A stretch of DNA of 64,000 nt from Ctena decussata (GCA_963989385.1 OZ022499.1:80651903-80715902), one strand, 5' to 3'; shown: positions 41,500-53,450, counted from the stretch's first letter. Translations and numbers: made by a program. Notes: a model not told the origin generated them from the sequence alone.

Positions 41500-42178
41500 T
41501 TACACAGTATCCGAACTACATGTACAATCTCTTCCGGTTTTCATAGCCTTGAATCGAGAGTACAAACGTTCGCTTGTAACCAGTAGTCGGAAATCATTAT
41601 GTTTTGAGATTTTATGTGGAATCTGCTGCGTCATTTATAGCTATTCAGCTTTGAAAATGTAAAGAGGTAAGTTTAATATAATTTGCTCTTCGGCCTTTTA
41701 CTTTATTACCCTGTACAATGTCGTGTATGGGTGGGTAGTAATTGGTACAGTATTCAAATCGCCCTTGGCATGATTCTTAAACCATTTTGAGCATTTTCTT
41801 ACATGTTTTATAAAAATTCTTTAGAAAAAACGGAAGGCGTTATCAATCTAAAGTTTGTTAGCATTGATGAAAGAATAATAGCTAGGTTTTGCACGACACA
41901 ATCTCGTGTTAAATTAAGCTGTTCGGGAAAAAAATCTGCGACGGCAAGGAGTTTTTCATTGTACAGGGCAATAAAGTAAAAGACCGAAGAGAAAATTATA
42001 TTAAACTTACCTCTTTACATTTTCGAAGCTGAATAACTATAAATGACGCAGCAGATTCCAGATAAAAACTCAAAACATAATGATTTCCGGCTACTGGTTA
42101 TAAGCGAATTTTGTACTCTCGATTCAACACTATGAAAACCGGAGGAGATGGTACAGTGCGTTCGGATACTGTGGGTTA
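41500..42178. mobile_element. Fold-back element: ~220-bp inverted arms, ~235-bp loop
   Basis: Left arm about 41500-41720 (from TTACACAGTATCCGAAC to TACCCTGTACAATG) is the reverse complement of about 41957-42178, with scattered mismatches. The loop (41721-41956) is AT-rich without an ORF. The arms end together on both sides, as expected for a fold-back element or a two-armed MITE rather than a random duplication. Possible terminal motifs and target duplication could not be fixed. Confidence 0.8.
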
Positions 42179-42389
42179 GGTACCTAGTAATTCTCATCCC
42201 AGTGAATTCGCTGGGATGAAACTACGCAGGCGCATAGCGCATGCAATTAATAGCTCAGGTAGACTCAGCGAGATTTAAGCGTCTGTATTAGCTAAAATTC
42301 CATACTAATCGATCCTTTGTCAATACAATAAAGCTACAGAGTCTGAATATTTTACTTTTATCGTCAAAACACATTTAATACACACTTAT

Positions 42390-42885
42390 TAGTTTCATTT
42401 TATAAACATTCATGTTTCTAAAATCTAGAAAAAGATGAGTGTTGGCACGTGAAAATGTATCTTGTAGAGTCAGATCAGCTGGGGCATTTATTTCGCGAGC
42501 GCAATCTGTGGACAACGTGGAAACTTATATAAGGGCAGTTAGTCTGAGCCTACACGGCTGACTCGACTACTTAAGCTACAGTACGCCAGTGACCTATATA
42601 TATATATGTGTGTATTTATAGGTCACTGAGTACGCATATGACGTAGGGTTTCTTTTCATGCAAAACCGAACAAATAATTTATATAAACAGGCTAAGAATT
42701 AATTTATGTTCTGAAATTGGATGCTTAATGAGTGTAAAATTCTGTTGTTCATCTGATCAGATATTTCCAGCTACATACCAACCGTGCTAAAAAAACCGAG
42801 CTTACGTATACACAGTCATGCGGTGTAAACGGTTATTATCGCTTTACTCTATGTATAGTCGAACTCCATATTCTCGCGGCAATCA
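42390..42885 (+). repeat. Inverted-paralogue block c (pairs with 60150-60625)
   Basis: The reverse complement of 60150-60625 matches this block almost throughout, e.g. TTTATATAAACAGGCTAAG, CTGAAATTGGATGCTTAATG and ACGTATACACAGTCATGCGG. Differences include the 42-bp insertion at 42587-42628 here and a ~40-bp segment only in the right copy. Confidence 0.9.
42587..42628. mobile_element. 42-bp palindromic micro-insertion with 7-bp target duplication
   Basis: The ends CAGTGACCTATA and TATAGGTCACTG are perfect 12-bp inverted repeats. AGTACGC flanks it on both sides (42580-42586, 42629-42635). The paralogous block at about 60410-60425 has a single (T)GTACGC at the same point and no insertion. The CAGTG ends recall hAT-type transposons, whose duplications are usually 8 bp; the class is therefore uncertain. 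Confidence 0.8.
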
Positions 42886-44460
42886 TATTCTCGCGGTAGT
42901 AACAAATAAAATCCCAGAGACAAACAAGTCTCCTTATTTTTGTAGTGGCTAATAGACATAAGGCAAACAAAGCACCAGAACATCTTAAATTTCAGTTCTG
43001 CCTGTTTTTGAAGATGCTGTCACTTCTAAAAGCCCAAAAGAGAAAAAGCACCAAACCTGGTAACAAGAAACACCCCAGGATGATAAAAGCGGCTATAAGA
43101 TAGAAAATAATTGTCCAATCATGTTGTTTCTTACTTAACTAAATTGAAGTATGGTTATATTAAATACTTTGAATTAGGGAACATTTCTGCATGCATTTAA
43201 TTTGTTAATTTGGAAGAAAATATTCATATACTGTGAGAATATGGAGTTCGTATTTCTGCCTAAACACACAGGGAGAGTAATATAAACTGACAAAATTTTA
43301 ACACTCACAAGCAGAAACCCAAAATAGATATGCCTTGGGATTTAGATGAGATACTATAGAGCTCAACTTCATATAGTATGTTGGATTGTTGGTCCTCCGT
43401 TTCTGGTCAGACTTGCTTGTATCTTAAGTATCCTGGGCCCATGTGTTATCGATACCTTAATAAAGTATCCCGGTCTATAAGCAACACAGCAACGTCAACA
43501 TATATTTGTCTCGTATGCGTGGAACTGCACCTTTTCCCTCTTTATTCTTGGTGAGAACATGCCATTTTCCGCGCGGACTGTTTTGCTACTTGACCCAGAA
43601 ACATGACCTTCGAAATTGACCAATGAAATAGTGCGTCATATGCTATCGATACTCATTTGCATATCGAAATTGACACGCGATGTGTAAGTGTAACAACAAA
43701 ATCTGCGGTGGGGTATTAAAATCATTCATTTTCGTGACGAAAATCGTCTGTTACTTTCTTCTTTGTTTTTGTAAGCTCACAACACCGATTAATGAAAAAG
43801 GTATGTTACAAAACTTGCTAAAATAGATACTGCTACAAATTTATTGAGAGCATGGTGTCGAAAATAGTTCGTTTTTTAGAAACAGATAGACGCCCCATAC
43901 TGTATAGAACATGTAGTTCTTACTTGGAACACTCTACAATAAATATACATTGAATTTAAATTGTAATAAAATCGAAGTAGCTTTTCAGCAGCAATAACAG
44001 GTGAGCTAAAAACAAGAAAAAAAATCAAATTCCCTATATTGTATGATAAGGACCTATGGTACGTTTGCACTTCCGTACTTTTGAAATCCAACACAGTCAC
44101 TCGCTGCAGCCTGTTTTATTTATAGCCCCATAGAGTAAACTAGAAATGTGTCCATACGACACGGATGCCCCCGCCTAGTGCCCTAAGTAAGATGGCGCCT
44201 TGTTTAAGGTAAAGGCACTTGTAGCATAACTAGGTTCACAAAGGCACACTTCTGTGGTACAAGTTTTATTGTTTTCCTTGGGCAGATGTATTGTGCTTCT
44301 TGAGAAGTACATGGGGGGGGGGGGGGGGGGGGTGCTTGGATGTGGGGGTGTCATGACTGATATGTGATGATATTCTGTATCTTATCACAAATGGATGCCA
44401 TGCAGCTTTCCAAAAAAATAGCCCGGAAACAAGTAACTTTTCAAAAACTAACAAACGGAC
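42886..44460. other. Non-coding, nothing firm
   Basis: AT-rich. At 43600-43820 there is promoter-like composition (CCAAT, ATTTGCAT octamer, then AAAAAGGTATGTT donor-like sequence), but no associated ORF. 43999-44014 is an isolated CAGGTGAGCTAAAAAC remnant of a hairpin-element 3' end. A poly-G run (~22) occurs at about 44312-44333. Confidence 0.4.
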
Positions 44461-44469
44461 ACCATTATT

Positions 44470-45270
44470 GTATGAAATGAAGTCGAAAAAGGGCCATAAC
44501 TCCCACAATAATTGACGGATTTTACCAAACATTGAACTTGACCTGTATTTTATGATTATATACCTGTGTATAAAATATGAATTCAATATACCAATGCTTT
44601 CAAAAGATAATGAACGGAAACCAGTTTTTCATACAAAATGAAGTCGAAAAAGGGCCATAACTCCCACAATAATCGACGGATTTTGCCCAACATCGAACTT
44701 GACCTGTATTTTATGATTATATACCTGTGTATAAAATATGAATTCAATACACCAATGCTTTTAAAAGATATCGAACGGAAACCATTTCTTCATAAAAAAT
44801 AAAGTCGAAAAAGGGCCATAACTCCAACAATAATCGACGGATTTTGCCAAACATCAAACTTGACCTGTATTTTATGATTATATACCTGTGTATAAAATAT
44901 GAATTCAATACACCAATGCTTTCAAAAGATATTGAACGGTAACCATTTTTTCATACAAAATAAAGTCCAAAAAGGGCCATAACTCCCACAATAATCGACG
45001 GATTTTGCCCAACATCGAACTTGACCTGTATTTTATGATTATATACCTGTGTATAAAATATGAATTCAATAAACCAATGCTTTCAAAAGAAATCGAACGG
45101 AAACCATTTCTTCATAGAAACAGAAGTCGTCAAAGGGCCATAACTCCAACAATAATTGACGGATTTTACCCAACATCGAATTTGACCTGTATTTTATGAT
45201 TATATAGCTGTGTATGAAATATGAATTCAATACACCAATGCTTTCAAAAGATATTGAACGGAAACCATTT
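44470..45270 (+). repeat. Tandem array, ~162-bp unit, five copies
   Basis: GGGCCATAACTCC recurs at 44489, 44653, 44813, 44974 and 45137 (periods 160-164 bp). Each unit also has 'gacctgtattttatgattatatacctgtgtataaaatatgaattcaata'-type sequence. Copies are highly similar, indicating recent homogenisation. No flanking hairpins of the element type were found. Confidence 0.92.
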
Positions 45271-45318
45271 CGTACGTACGTACGCTACGTACGTTACGTA
45301 CGTATGTACGTACGTACC
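45271..45318. repeat. (CGTA)n microsatellite
   Basis: About 11 imperfect, self-complementary ACGT/CGTA units. It lies at the left edge of block b; the right-hand paralogue has a shorter GTACGTACGTACG at about 59188-59200. Confidence 0.85.
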
Positions 45319-45612
45319 AAAGGAGTTTGAAATTCTGTCAATAGAATACCAAAAAAGGCATATTCTACAAAATCACACCCAGTTATCTAAATATATATAT
45401 ACTATTTAAAGAGACAGGAATGCAATGCCTTTTGCACCCCACCAACCACGAAAACTCATTCTCAACACGTTTTCTAGTAGTAAATTGCAAAAGCCGTTCA
45501 AATGTACATAGCGGTTACTTGTAATAAAATGTTTTCTGTCAGCCACAAACTACAATTAGTCAGTGTATATTTCAAGAAAGTCACAAAATGAGATCAAATT
45601 TGGTAGCTGACA
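45319..45612 (+). repeat. Inverted-paralogue block b (pairs with 58930-59190)
   Basis: It matches the reverse complement of 58930-59190, e.g. CAGGAATGCAATGCCTTTT, CACGAAAACTC and CTACAATTAGTCAGT. It breaks at 45612, where the right copy continues into sequence found on the left only from 49055 onwards, revealing a 3.4-kb insertion. Confidence 0.85.
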
Positions 45613-46449
45613 CAGGCGTTCGGTACATTGCAAGTTAGAGGGGGTCAGGACATAAAGATATTATAAAGACAAGGTTACTAACTCTGCATGGGCCTTTCTA
45701 GGGGTTACTGGGTTTAACAAGCTGATTTGGATCACTCAATCATTTTTATGAATCCCTCTTTTGCCTTATGTCTCTTGGACATACTGCTCTTATGTACGAA
45801 ACATGCCTTTTCTTTTGGCTTCAAACTGTTCTCGAGTAATTCACCAGACAACCCCACTTTCACGTTTGCCAGCACGATGTTGGCCAAGAAAAGAATGCTT
45901 TGTTTCACTACTGCACGCGCTCATCCAGGCGCTCTGCCATTAATCTGATATGTGTACGACGAAAAACAACTGAAACCATTTTCATTTACCAGCTAGTACA
46001 ACTACTAGTTTCTTCCTGGGTGTCGCTACAAGATTTGTTTATTTTTCGTTTTCTGTCAGATGCAAGTGTCCGCCATGACACCGTTTAATGGATATCCGAA
46101 TGAGCTCTCACGTGACACATTGAGAGCGGCATTGCTATTGGCCAAGAATGCTGTCCAGTAAAATTTCCGTAACCAATGTAAACAAGATTTTTTTCCGCGG
46201 TGAAATTGAGAACAAAAACAAACTGAAATAGACATTTTTTCCCGATTCCCAGCCTCGCCCAACAATAAAAAGTTGTGATCAGAAACAGCAAAATCAACAG
46301 CAAGTCTTCGTTTGTCATCGAGCTTTATTTTTGCTCTTGACAGATGGCGCGAGATTTCGCTGGTTTTCCGCTATCGCAGAAATGCCAGAAAACCGAGAAC
46401 CAGTACTGTTTTCCATTATCCAATCAAAAAAGGGATACACAAGCGATTT

Positions 46450-48763
46450 TTATTCGGATACAATACAATACAATACAATGTTTATTTCTCCAATTAAGGA
46501 CCCTTTCGGGTAAACAAGCAATCACATAAAAAAACATTTAGAAGATGATTTGGTGATTAGAAAAAGATTAATAATAATAAACACATATAAATATATATAC
46601 ATACATATGAATTCATTATATGTATCTATATACATATATATGCATACACAAATACATACACAGCTATGTATACCACACGTCCATATAAGCGGGCAAACGG
46701 GCATATGAACTAAATGCATACATACAAAGACAATATACGATGTCAGGTAATATGTATCAGAATGTCGGAAGACCGAATTCCCAGCATTGTGAACCTTACA
46801 TCTTACTATGATTTTACACAATCTCATAAGTCTGGGTATTATAAGTAATTTCTTCTTTTAGAAAAACAGGTATCTACATACTGTGCAAAAACCCTTAAAA
46901 TATTATTATCTTCCTGTATTAATAACCATATCGCTTTATCATTTAGGCTTAAATTACGAAAACCTTCATTGTTTAAAATTACATTCTTGAACAAATTTTC
47001 TCTTTCTTTTTCAAATAATTTACATTTCAATATAAAATGGAATTCATCCTCGATTTCATTTAAATTACATTTTGTACATATTCTATCGGATCTCATCAAT
47101 TTATGCTTGACATAACGTCCAGATTCTATTCGTAAATCATGTGCACTTATTCTTAATCGACACATAGATTTTCGCAAATTAAAACTTTCTAGCGATAAGT
47201 ACTTTTCCATTGTAAAATTTTGTTTAATGCTGAAGTAAGTTTCTAGTTTACCAGAGGTGATTGATTTATTCGTTATTCCAATATAGTTTAAACTGTTTGA
47301 CTAGTCTTGTACTTACCATACGTACTAGCTGGTTTTCTGTATAATAACCACATCGATCTATATCGATACCCAAAGTTTTAAATACAAATACGACAGAACT
47401 GTACCATGTCTGTACATTACAATTATGTAGAGTTTTAGTGAGTTTGAACGCTTCCCGTAATAATCCGTCATCACAAATTTGTAGTCTATATAGGTATTTA
47501 ATCATCGATATAATAATAGAAAAATACATAGGAAACCGACCTGTTTCAGACATAACAGCAATATTTGATGAGTATTTATTGACTCCTAAAATAAATTTCA
47601 GATATTTTATTTGCGACTTATCAGCAATATTATTTTTATAAATGTTCTGAAAAATTGAATCATTATTACGATTGCAAGCTACACTATCTGTCTTGAAGAC
47701 CCCCCATATTTCTGACCCATATAAAACAATTGGTTTAATGAGGTGATCAAATAGATGCAGATTTGTTTTAACGCTAGGCTCTGACGATGAGATTAAGTTA
47801 GTTAATTTAAATGAGGCTTTTAATGACCTTTTAAATATATCTTCTTGACCATATTTAAATGATCCACTTGCCGAAAAGAAAACACCAAGATAGCGATAGT
47901 GCTGAACGCTTTCCAAAGGTTGCTGATTGAAGCAAAAGCTGTCTTTTAGCAGTCTGCCTGACTTATTAAAAACTAATATTTTTGTTTTATTAATATTTAC
48001 ATCAAGACACCAATCTTCACAAAATTTATGTAGAGTATCTAATCTGTTTTGTAGCCCTACACGAGAAGTAGATAAAAGAACGATATCATCCGCATACATC
48101 AAACATTGCACAGGAAAATCATTTAGAAGAACTTCGTCAGGCGTGCCTTGTAAATATTTAGGCAAATCATTTATGTACAGTTTAAATAAAGCAGGACTAA
48201 GCACATCACCCTGTCGCACTCCGATGTCTGAATGGAAAAACTCGGTATGTTTATCACCTAATTTCACACATAATTTGTTTTTTTGAATACATATTAGTAA
48301 TGATGTCATAAAATTTGCCCCCAATTTGATACTGTTTTAATTTAAATTTTATTCCCGGATGAATAACAGTATCGAACGCTTTCCTAAAGTCAACAAAGCA
48401 TGTATAGAGACGACACCTTTTTTATTGATATATTTATCTATCAGACTTTTAAGAACGAACATATGATCCGAAGTACGAGCATGTTTCTTAAAAAAAAAGT
48501 AAAAAGTATGCAAAGACCAGGAACTGAAACAATCAAAATCCAAATCCAGCCCTCAAACCATTGTTGGAAACATTGTTGGAAACATTGTTTAAAACCTATT
48601 TGGCTCTCATCTATAATATTATTTTCCTCTAAATAATTATCCAATCTAACATTTAGTATCATGTTAAATAATTTACCTACATTTGAGTTTATCGTTATAC
48701 CACGATAGTTTTCCGGTTGGGTAATATCACCTTTTGGTGACGTTTTGGTAAAGACGCACTGTT
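46450..48763 (-). pseudogene. 5'-truncated LINE: reverse transcriptase and C-terminus
   Basis: On the minus strand the sequence starts within RT (NYRGITINSNVGKLFN near 48710), continues with DESQIGF, then a ~95-bp insertion (48499-48595), then HARTSDHMFVLKSLI. 48324-47266 is a long intact stretch with VRQGDVLSPALFKLYIND, LMYADDIVLLSTS (active-site YADD) and HYRYLGVFFS. 47210-46839 carries a Cys/His cluster (ICTKCNLNEIEDEFHFILKC). The endonuclease is missing. The 3' end has the short tandem tail (ATTGT)n at about 46460-46477. Frame breaks near 48340 and 47240 show decay. Clade is not assigned; the tandem tail fits the CR1/Jockey/I side of LINEs rather than L1. Confidence 0.82.
48499..48595 (+). 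repeat. Short insertion in the LINE, nearly identical to 3333-3401
   Basis: The RT frame is interrupted by ~95 bp. It starts in an A-rich run, contains AAAGTATGCAAAGACCAGG and more sequence nearly identical to the dispersed repeat at 3333-3401, and ends in three GTTGGAAACATT-type units. It looks like a fragment of that repeat captured with local duplication. Confidence 0.7.
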
Positions 48764-49054
48764 GTCAAAAAAGCGGTTGTAAACAAAAGAATCAATGCTG
48801 AAATCGTATTAAAATATTAAATTGAACATAAACCATTCGACAGAAAGAAGAACTTAGTCAAATGAGCAACTTTGGTAAAACCTCGGAAACTATCTGCACA
48901 CGTCAATAGCATAAAACGACAATCAGTTTAATAGTCGCTTGTGGAACCAGGAACCAGACACACTTCCGTTGATTCAAAACTAGCGAGTGAGAAGCCTTCA
49001 GTATTACTTACTATTTATAACGCTGGATTCTGAATTTCTGTTATCAGGTGCCTA

Positions 49055-49222
49055 TGGTAGCTGACAGCGATTTTATTTTTCTGAGAAACCATGTCCACTT
49101 CACGCGGTCGCGTGCAACAAGATTGGATGTGGCTATCGGCTAGACGGTCGTGCGGTTTCGAATCCTAATCGGCAAGACGGTCGTTCGGTTGTCCGCACGA
49201 CGGCAATTTGCTATTCTATGGG
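49055..49222 (+). repeat. Inverted-paralogue block continuing b, with minisatellite locus 3
   Basis: GCTGACAGCGATTTTATTTTTCTG-AGAAACCATGTCCACTTCA corresponds to the reverse complement of about 58860-58905. It runs into the GTCGTGCGG/GGCAAGACGG palindromic minisatellite (49130-49210) and stops at 'attctatgggcgatcc', which corresponds to about 58690-58700. Confidence 0.75.
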
Positions 49223-49887
49223 CGATCCATTGATCATCCTGAATATTACATTTTTTTCGGTCCATAGAAATACCGAGACGCACAAAAACACCGAAACGCA
49301 CATGTAATTACCGGAACGCACTATAAAATAAAGGGTTTTCCACAAGATAATGGTTATTTGGGTTTAATACGAATTTCTTATCTGGCTTATTTGGTGAAAA
49401 GCATTATTTGAGCCCTATATTGATATTTTGTATCAGAATAGCACAGATGATACCCTTTATTACATGTATCTATGTTTTTAAAGAAAATAACAAATGAAGC
49501 TATAAGTAAATAAAATGGTTATAAGGCCTAAACAGATTAATACTCCGGTCCGCGGAAACACCCCAAACCACCCCAAAACATCCCAAACCACCTAAACCGC
49601 CTTCATAACACCCCAAAACCAGCCTCCACGGATATAAATTAGTCGCCCAAACCAACACACCAACATCTCAGGTCAGTTGGCGAGTATTATTCAACCTATA
49701 GTTTCTTTCTTTTTCTCTCTCATATCCCCTTCCGCCCCCCTAATTAAAATTATTTTACATTAAGGCTTATGTTTAAAACAGTTCCGTTTTCAGTAACTAT
49801 CAAGACCGGAAAGCAGCCAATCATCGGAAAACGCCGAAAAACGCAGGAAAGCACTCATATTCTGCAGGAAAACACTGCCATGTGAAG

Positions 49888-49888
<1 letters not shown>
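49223..49888. other. Non-coding, C/A-rich stretch
   Basis: No ORF with a domain. At 49555-49640 a degenerate CCCCAAACCACCC-type repeat is visible. Confidence 0.4.
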
Positions 49889-49936
<48 letters not shown>

Positions 49937-49990
49937 AGAGAGCGAGATAGAGAGCGAGACAGAGAGAGAGAGACAGAGAGCGGGAGAGGG
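49889..49990 (+). repeat. (GT)n and (GA)n compound microsatellite
   Basis: About 23 GT units (49889-49935) are followed by a purine-only AGAG-rich tract to about 49990. ORFs on both strands here are repeat translations. Confidence 0.9.
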
Positions 49991-51186
49991 TCTGAACGGG
50001 TGTTGAGTACACAGAACACAGACCAGCGGAATAGGTTTTATTTTCGTCCACAGTTAAGTAGTATAAACAGAAAAAGTTATGGCAAGAACGTGCTGATATG
50101 CAGGCTTGCTTTAGAAATTTGTTGAAGTCTGTGACAAACTTAAAACGACAAAGCATAGAAACGCAGAATCCTAGGGTAGCTGAATGACCACCTGTTTGGG
50201 AAAGGGCTGCTCATTCGGTTTACTGCGCGTGTCTTTTGTAAAAAACAGTATTTTATTCTTCAATAAATACATACATACTGTGCGTGTCTTTCGTGAACTA
50301 GTGTCGAGTTTTCCGTGGGTGGGTGCTTCTTTCCCTATTGGTTTTGAGAGCGGGATGTGTGATTTGATTGCATTAATTTCTGATCATTGTCTATCTTTTT
50401 ACTTTTCATAGATGCGTCAAAACAAAAGGAAACAAATACAAGAAAAAAAAACAAAGAAAAAAAAAAGAAAAAAATAAAAACACAGCAATAATCTCTCTCT
50501 CTTTCTCTCTCTCAGATTTTTTACATCCGGGAATAAGTTATTGTTATAGGCATCACTCTTTAAAGTTCCAATTTTGTCATGTGTAGGGTCTACGGTTTTC
50601 CATTTTCTCTGTCATATTGTCCTGCCTCTGCATAGTATATTGGAACTTGTGTTGTAAGTTTTTTATGTGGGCTATTCATGCCCATTAGCATAGGTACAGT
50701 GAAAGATAACAAACCGAGCAGACACAAAATCGTTGAAACAACGTTAATAATAATAATTATTATTATTATTATTATTAAATCAATGTCAAGTTCGGATCAA
50801 CAGTGATTAAACAAACAAGATTTTACCATTTTGTGTCCATGGGTATCACTTTCTTTTTGTCGGCACATGTATCTTAGTAAATTATGCCGGCATGTACGCA
50901 GATTTTGGAAGAGAATGTGAAAATTTCAGGTATTTCTTACAGAGGTGAACGACTTGGGGGCCAATTTTAGCTGCGTAAACTCAGTTTCAACTGACAAACT
51001 GCATGATTTGAAATAATTTGGCCAATTGCAATACCCTGCTTTTCGTCCCCCCCCCCTCTCTCACACCCCACCCCCAACACACACACCTCCCCCACACCCC
51101 TGCCACTATATCTGCATTTGGTCGTGCTAAGTTTTCTTTTTTCTACTTTTAGTTGTTCAAAGGGAAATTTAAAGAGTAAATACACT
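49991..51186. other. Non-coding, nothing recognised
   Basis: AT-rich. Contains an A-rich block (50425-50480), a (CT)n patch (50490-50515) and a self-complementary AATAATAATTATTATT run (50745-50776). No supported gene. Confidence 0.4.
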
Positions 51187-51480
51187 TCAGGAACTGACTG
51201 AATCAGATCCCAAACCCTATCCCCAACATCAAAGGGAAAGATTGACAAGGACATTCCAACAAACAATAACTTACAAGTGATAAGCCGAGTCAGCAGCTCT
51301 TTCCCAAATAGGTGGCAACTCAGCTATCTTTACTGAACTAAATAATTTAGACCAACTGAAGGGTTAAAGAGAAAACACAATAAGTTAAACAGCACCGAAT
51401 GCGACCGCAACGAAAGTATTGCCTTGGGACGGTCAGTAATAACTACTGGGGGTTTAAACCGGTTTTACTGGGTCCAAACC
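51187..51480 (+). repeat. Dispersed repeat, copy B (paired with 3330-3640)
   Basis: Aligns with 3343-3635 (see that entry) at roughly 65-70% by eye. Both copies end near a GGTCAGTAAT motif. No ORF is conserved between the copies. Confidence 0.6.
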
Positions 51481-52500
51481 TTCACCCTCACCCTCCGCCG
51501 TGGTGCGTTGGAAGGTTTTAAAATGGCCCACGCTAAAATTTTCTTCATACTTAATATTTTATTACCCACCAAGGTATCGTGGTTGCATCATATTACACTC
51601 TCAGAGAGGCATGGTCAGAAGAGGAATTTCTGTCTTTCTTACTTGTATACTGCCAAATGTGATAGGATTATATGTCATTTGTGTTTCATGTATGTTTGTT
51701 GAAGCAGCTGAATAAAAAAAATATAATATAAAAATATTTTATTACCTGGGGTAAATCAATTAATAAAATGGAGGGCTTAAGCAAAGTAAAGTAAAAGTCT
51801 GAATGCATTCGCTGCCTACTGAAAAAAAATGCGGGTACCGTGAGAATTATAAATTTATATGTTGATTCATAGCAATTGTAATAGTATGGACTTGTTATGG
51901 AATAAGTGATAACACAATAAAGAACGACTTAAGTGTTTTAACTAATTTTAATGACTATCTCAATTCACAATACACGGTATAGCATTGGTGAAATATTTTA
52001 GAGAAGTGTCTATCAGAGAGGCAGCAAAGGCATTTATACGACCATTTTTATGATCAACCAAAATTTGAAAAATCTGTCAAAATAGGCTATAAATAATCAA
52101 GCCTGAAAACTAATTCTAATGTTTAGATCTGTTACTGTATTTGTCAAGCTATATTTTTTATTCAAAGTTAGGGTAAGTATGTCCCCTCTTTTTGCGCAAT
52201 GTTTCAAAAGATTTTGAAACCAGTAAAATAGCTTTTGAAACTGAAATACATGTATGGTGATAGGTCAGGTTTTTCGGTGAATGTCTGATTCATAGTAAAG
52301 GTAGGATCTTTCGTTGCAGCACTTGTTTATCGGTGACGTTAATTATTAATGAGGTCCTACATCAATACCCATTCTGTTTGCCTGCAAATGTAAATATCAA
52401 TTTATCTGGCTAAGATCTGGAAGCCGGGGATACTCCCCTGCCCCTCCCGCTCTCCCCACGCACACCTCTGCAAACTGATTTCAGTATTAACATATATTTT
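51481..52500. other. Non-coding, nothing recognised
   Basis: AT-rich with A-runs near 51712-51740. Two overlapping short ORFs at 51424-51715 have no domain and lie in different frames of the same DNA. Confidence 0.4.
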
Positions 52501-52738
52501 TCATGCTGGGGCGGTAGTCGGGCGATGGTGCTGGTTATAACTTCCAGTGCCGGGGCGTCCTACTTATTTGGGTATAAGTAGGGTAAGGGCCTACTGTGCT
52601 TGCAGTAGGTGCGGGCGGGGTTGTTTGAAATTTTTCTCTCTTCTATCATTTCTCTTTTCTTTCTCCCTCTCTCTGGGGGACGGCCCGATATAGACTGAAA
52701 TACGGTCTCAAAGGGCCGTTAAACCCAAAACCAACCAA
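52501..52738 (+). mobile_element. Possible SINE with GGGCCGTTAAACCCAAAACC 3' end
   Basis: The segment ends with CTCAAAGGGCCGTTAAACCC and then AAAACCAACCAAT. Such 'CGTTAAAC' 3' ends are common in animal tRNA-derived SINEs and in mollusc repeats. The 5' part (GGGGCGGTAGTCGGGCGATGG) lacks a clear A/B box and no target duplication was found, so the call is tentative. Confidence 0.35.
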
Positions 52739-52789
52739 TCTTTTTTTTTCATGCATCAGTACCCTGAGTTTTTTCTTTTTGAAAATAAC

Positions 52790-53450
52790 TTTTGGTTTGT
52801 ATCTGTATATTGCTTAGGTGTAAGGCAAGATGTTCCACTTTTTGTTCATAACTTCTGCCTGTATCAAGTGCCAGTGTTTTTGGCTTCTATCTTTACATTG
52901 CCTAGGTCACGGCAGGGTGATCCATTATTTTTATTGCAACTACTGAGTGCATCAAGTGTTAGTGCCCTAAATTTAATTTGTTTAAATCTTTGTCTTGTGC
53001 CTATACACTGAACAGGCGTAAGGCAAGACTTCAACACCTGACTGCATCAAATATCCATGCCCTGAAGAATCAAAACAAAAAACAATAAGAGGCGAATGAT
53101 CCAAATCATCTGGGCACCACAGTTTATGATGGGATAAGCTGACACTTAGCAAGCTTGGAAGCCTACTCAACCCAACATCAACATATTGACAGCAAACAGA
53201 CCACTTATGTTGAGAAACAGCACCATAGAAATAAGTTTTCAATTGTGAAAAGGTGCAACTTATTTGGGGCTGACAATAAACTCACTTGTTGACTATCGGT
53301 ATCGTTGGAACTGTCTACTTCAGAACTGTCAATCCATATGTATTCGTACGTTGTACACATGTAAGACAGGGTGATCTATTCTGTGATCTATTCTTGACAT
53401 TCCTGTTGCTGACTGCAAGAAAGCATGAACTTTTCTCCTAGGTTGTGTTG
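52790..53450. repeat. Degenerate ~110-bp tandem repeat
   Basis: Phrases such as 'ggcaagatgttcc', 'acgGCAGGGTGATcc' and 'gacagggtgatct', together with 'actg.atcaagt..cagtg.cct', recur at about 110-120-bp spacing. Divergence is high. The two ORFs in the block are not conserved. Confidence 0.4.

Larger units (their letters stand above)
45613..49054. mobile_element. 3.4-kb composite insertion flanked by TGGTAGCTGACA
   Basis: The 12-bp direct repeat TGGTAGCTGACA lies at 45601-45612 and 49055-49066, exactly where block b breaks off and resumes; the right-hand paralogue has a single related copy. The insert contains a 5'-truncated LINE (46450-48763) and flanks of about 0.8 and 0.3 kb of unknown nature. 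No clear terminal inverted repeats or poly-A were seen at the outer ends. ORFs in the left flank (45727-46320) have no recognisable domain. Confidence 0.6.

Noticed and set aside
43600..43820. Promoter with octamer and CCAAT plus first exon
   Set aside because: Individual motifs fit, but no ORF or downstream exon could be linked, so only noted in the region entry.
46085..46318. Signal-peptide-like minus-strand ORF (MTNEDLLLILLFLITTFYC...)
   Set aside because: Hydrophobic start is suggestive, but the DNA lies in the flank of the 3.4-kb insertion, the ORF overlaps others on both strands and no splice sites or homology support it.
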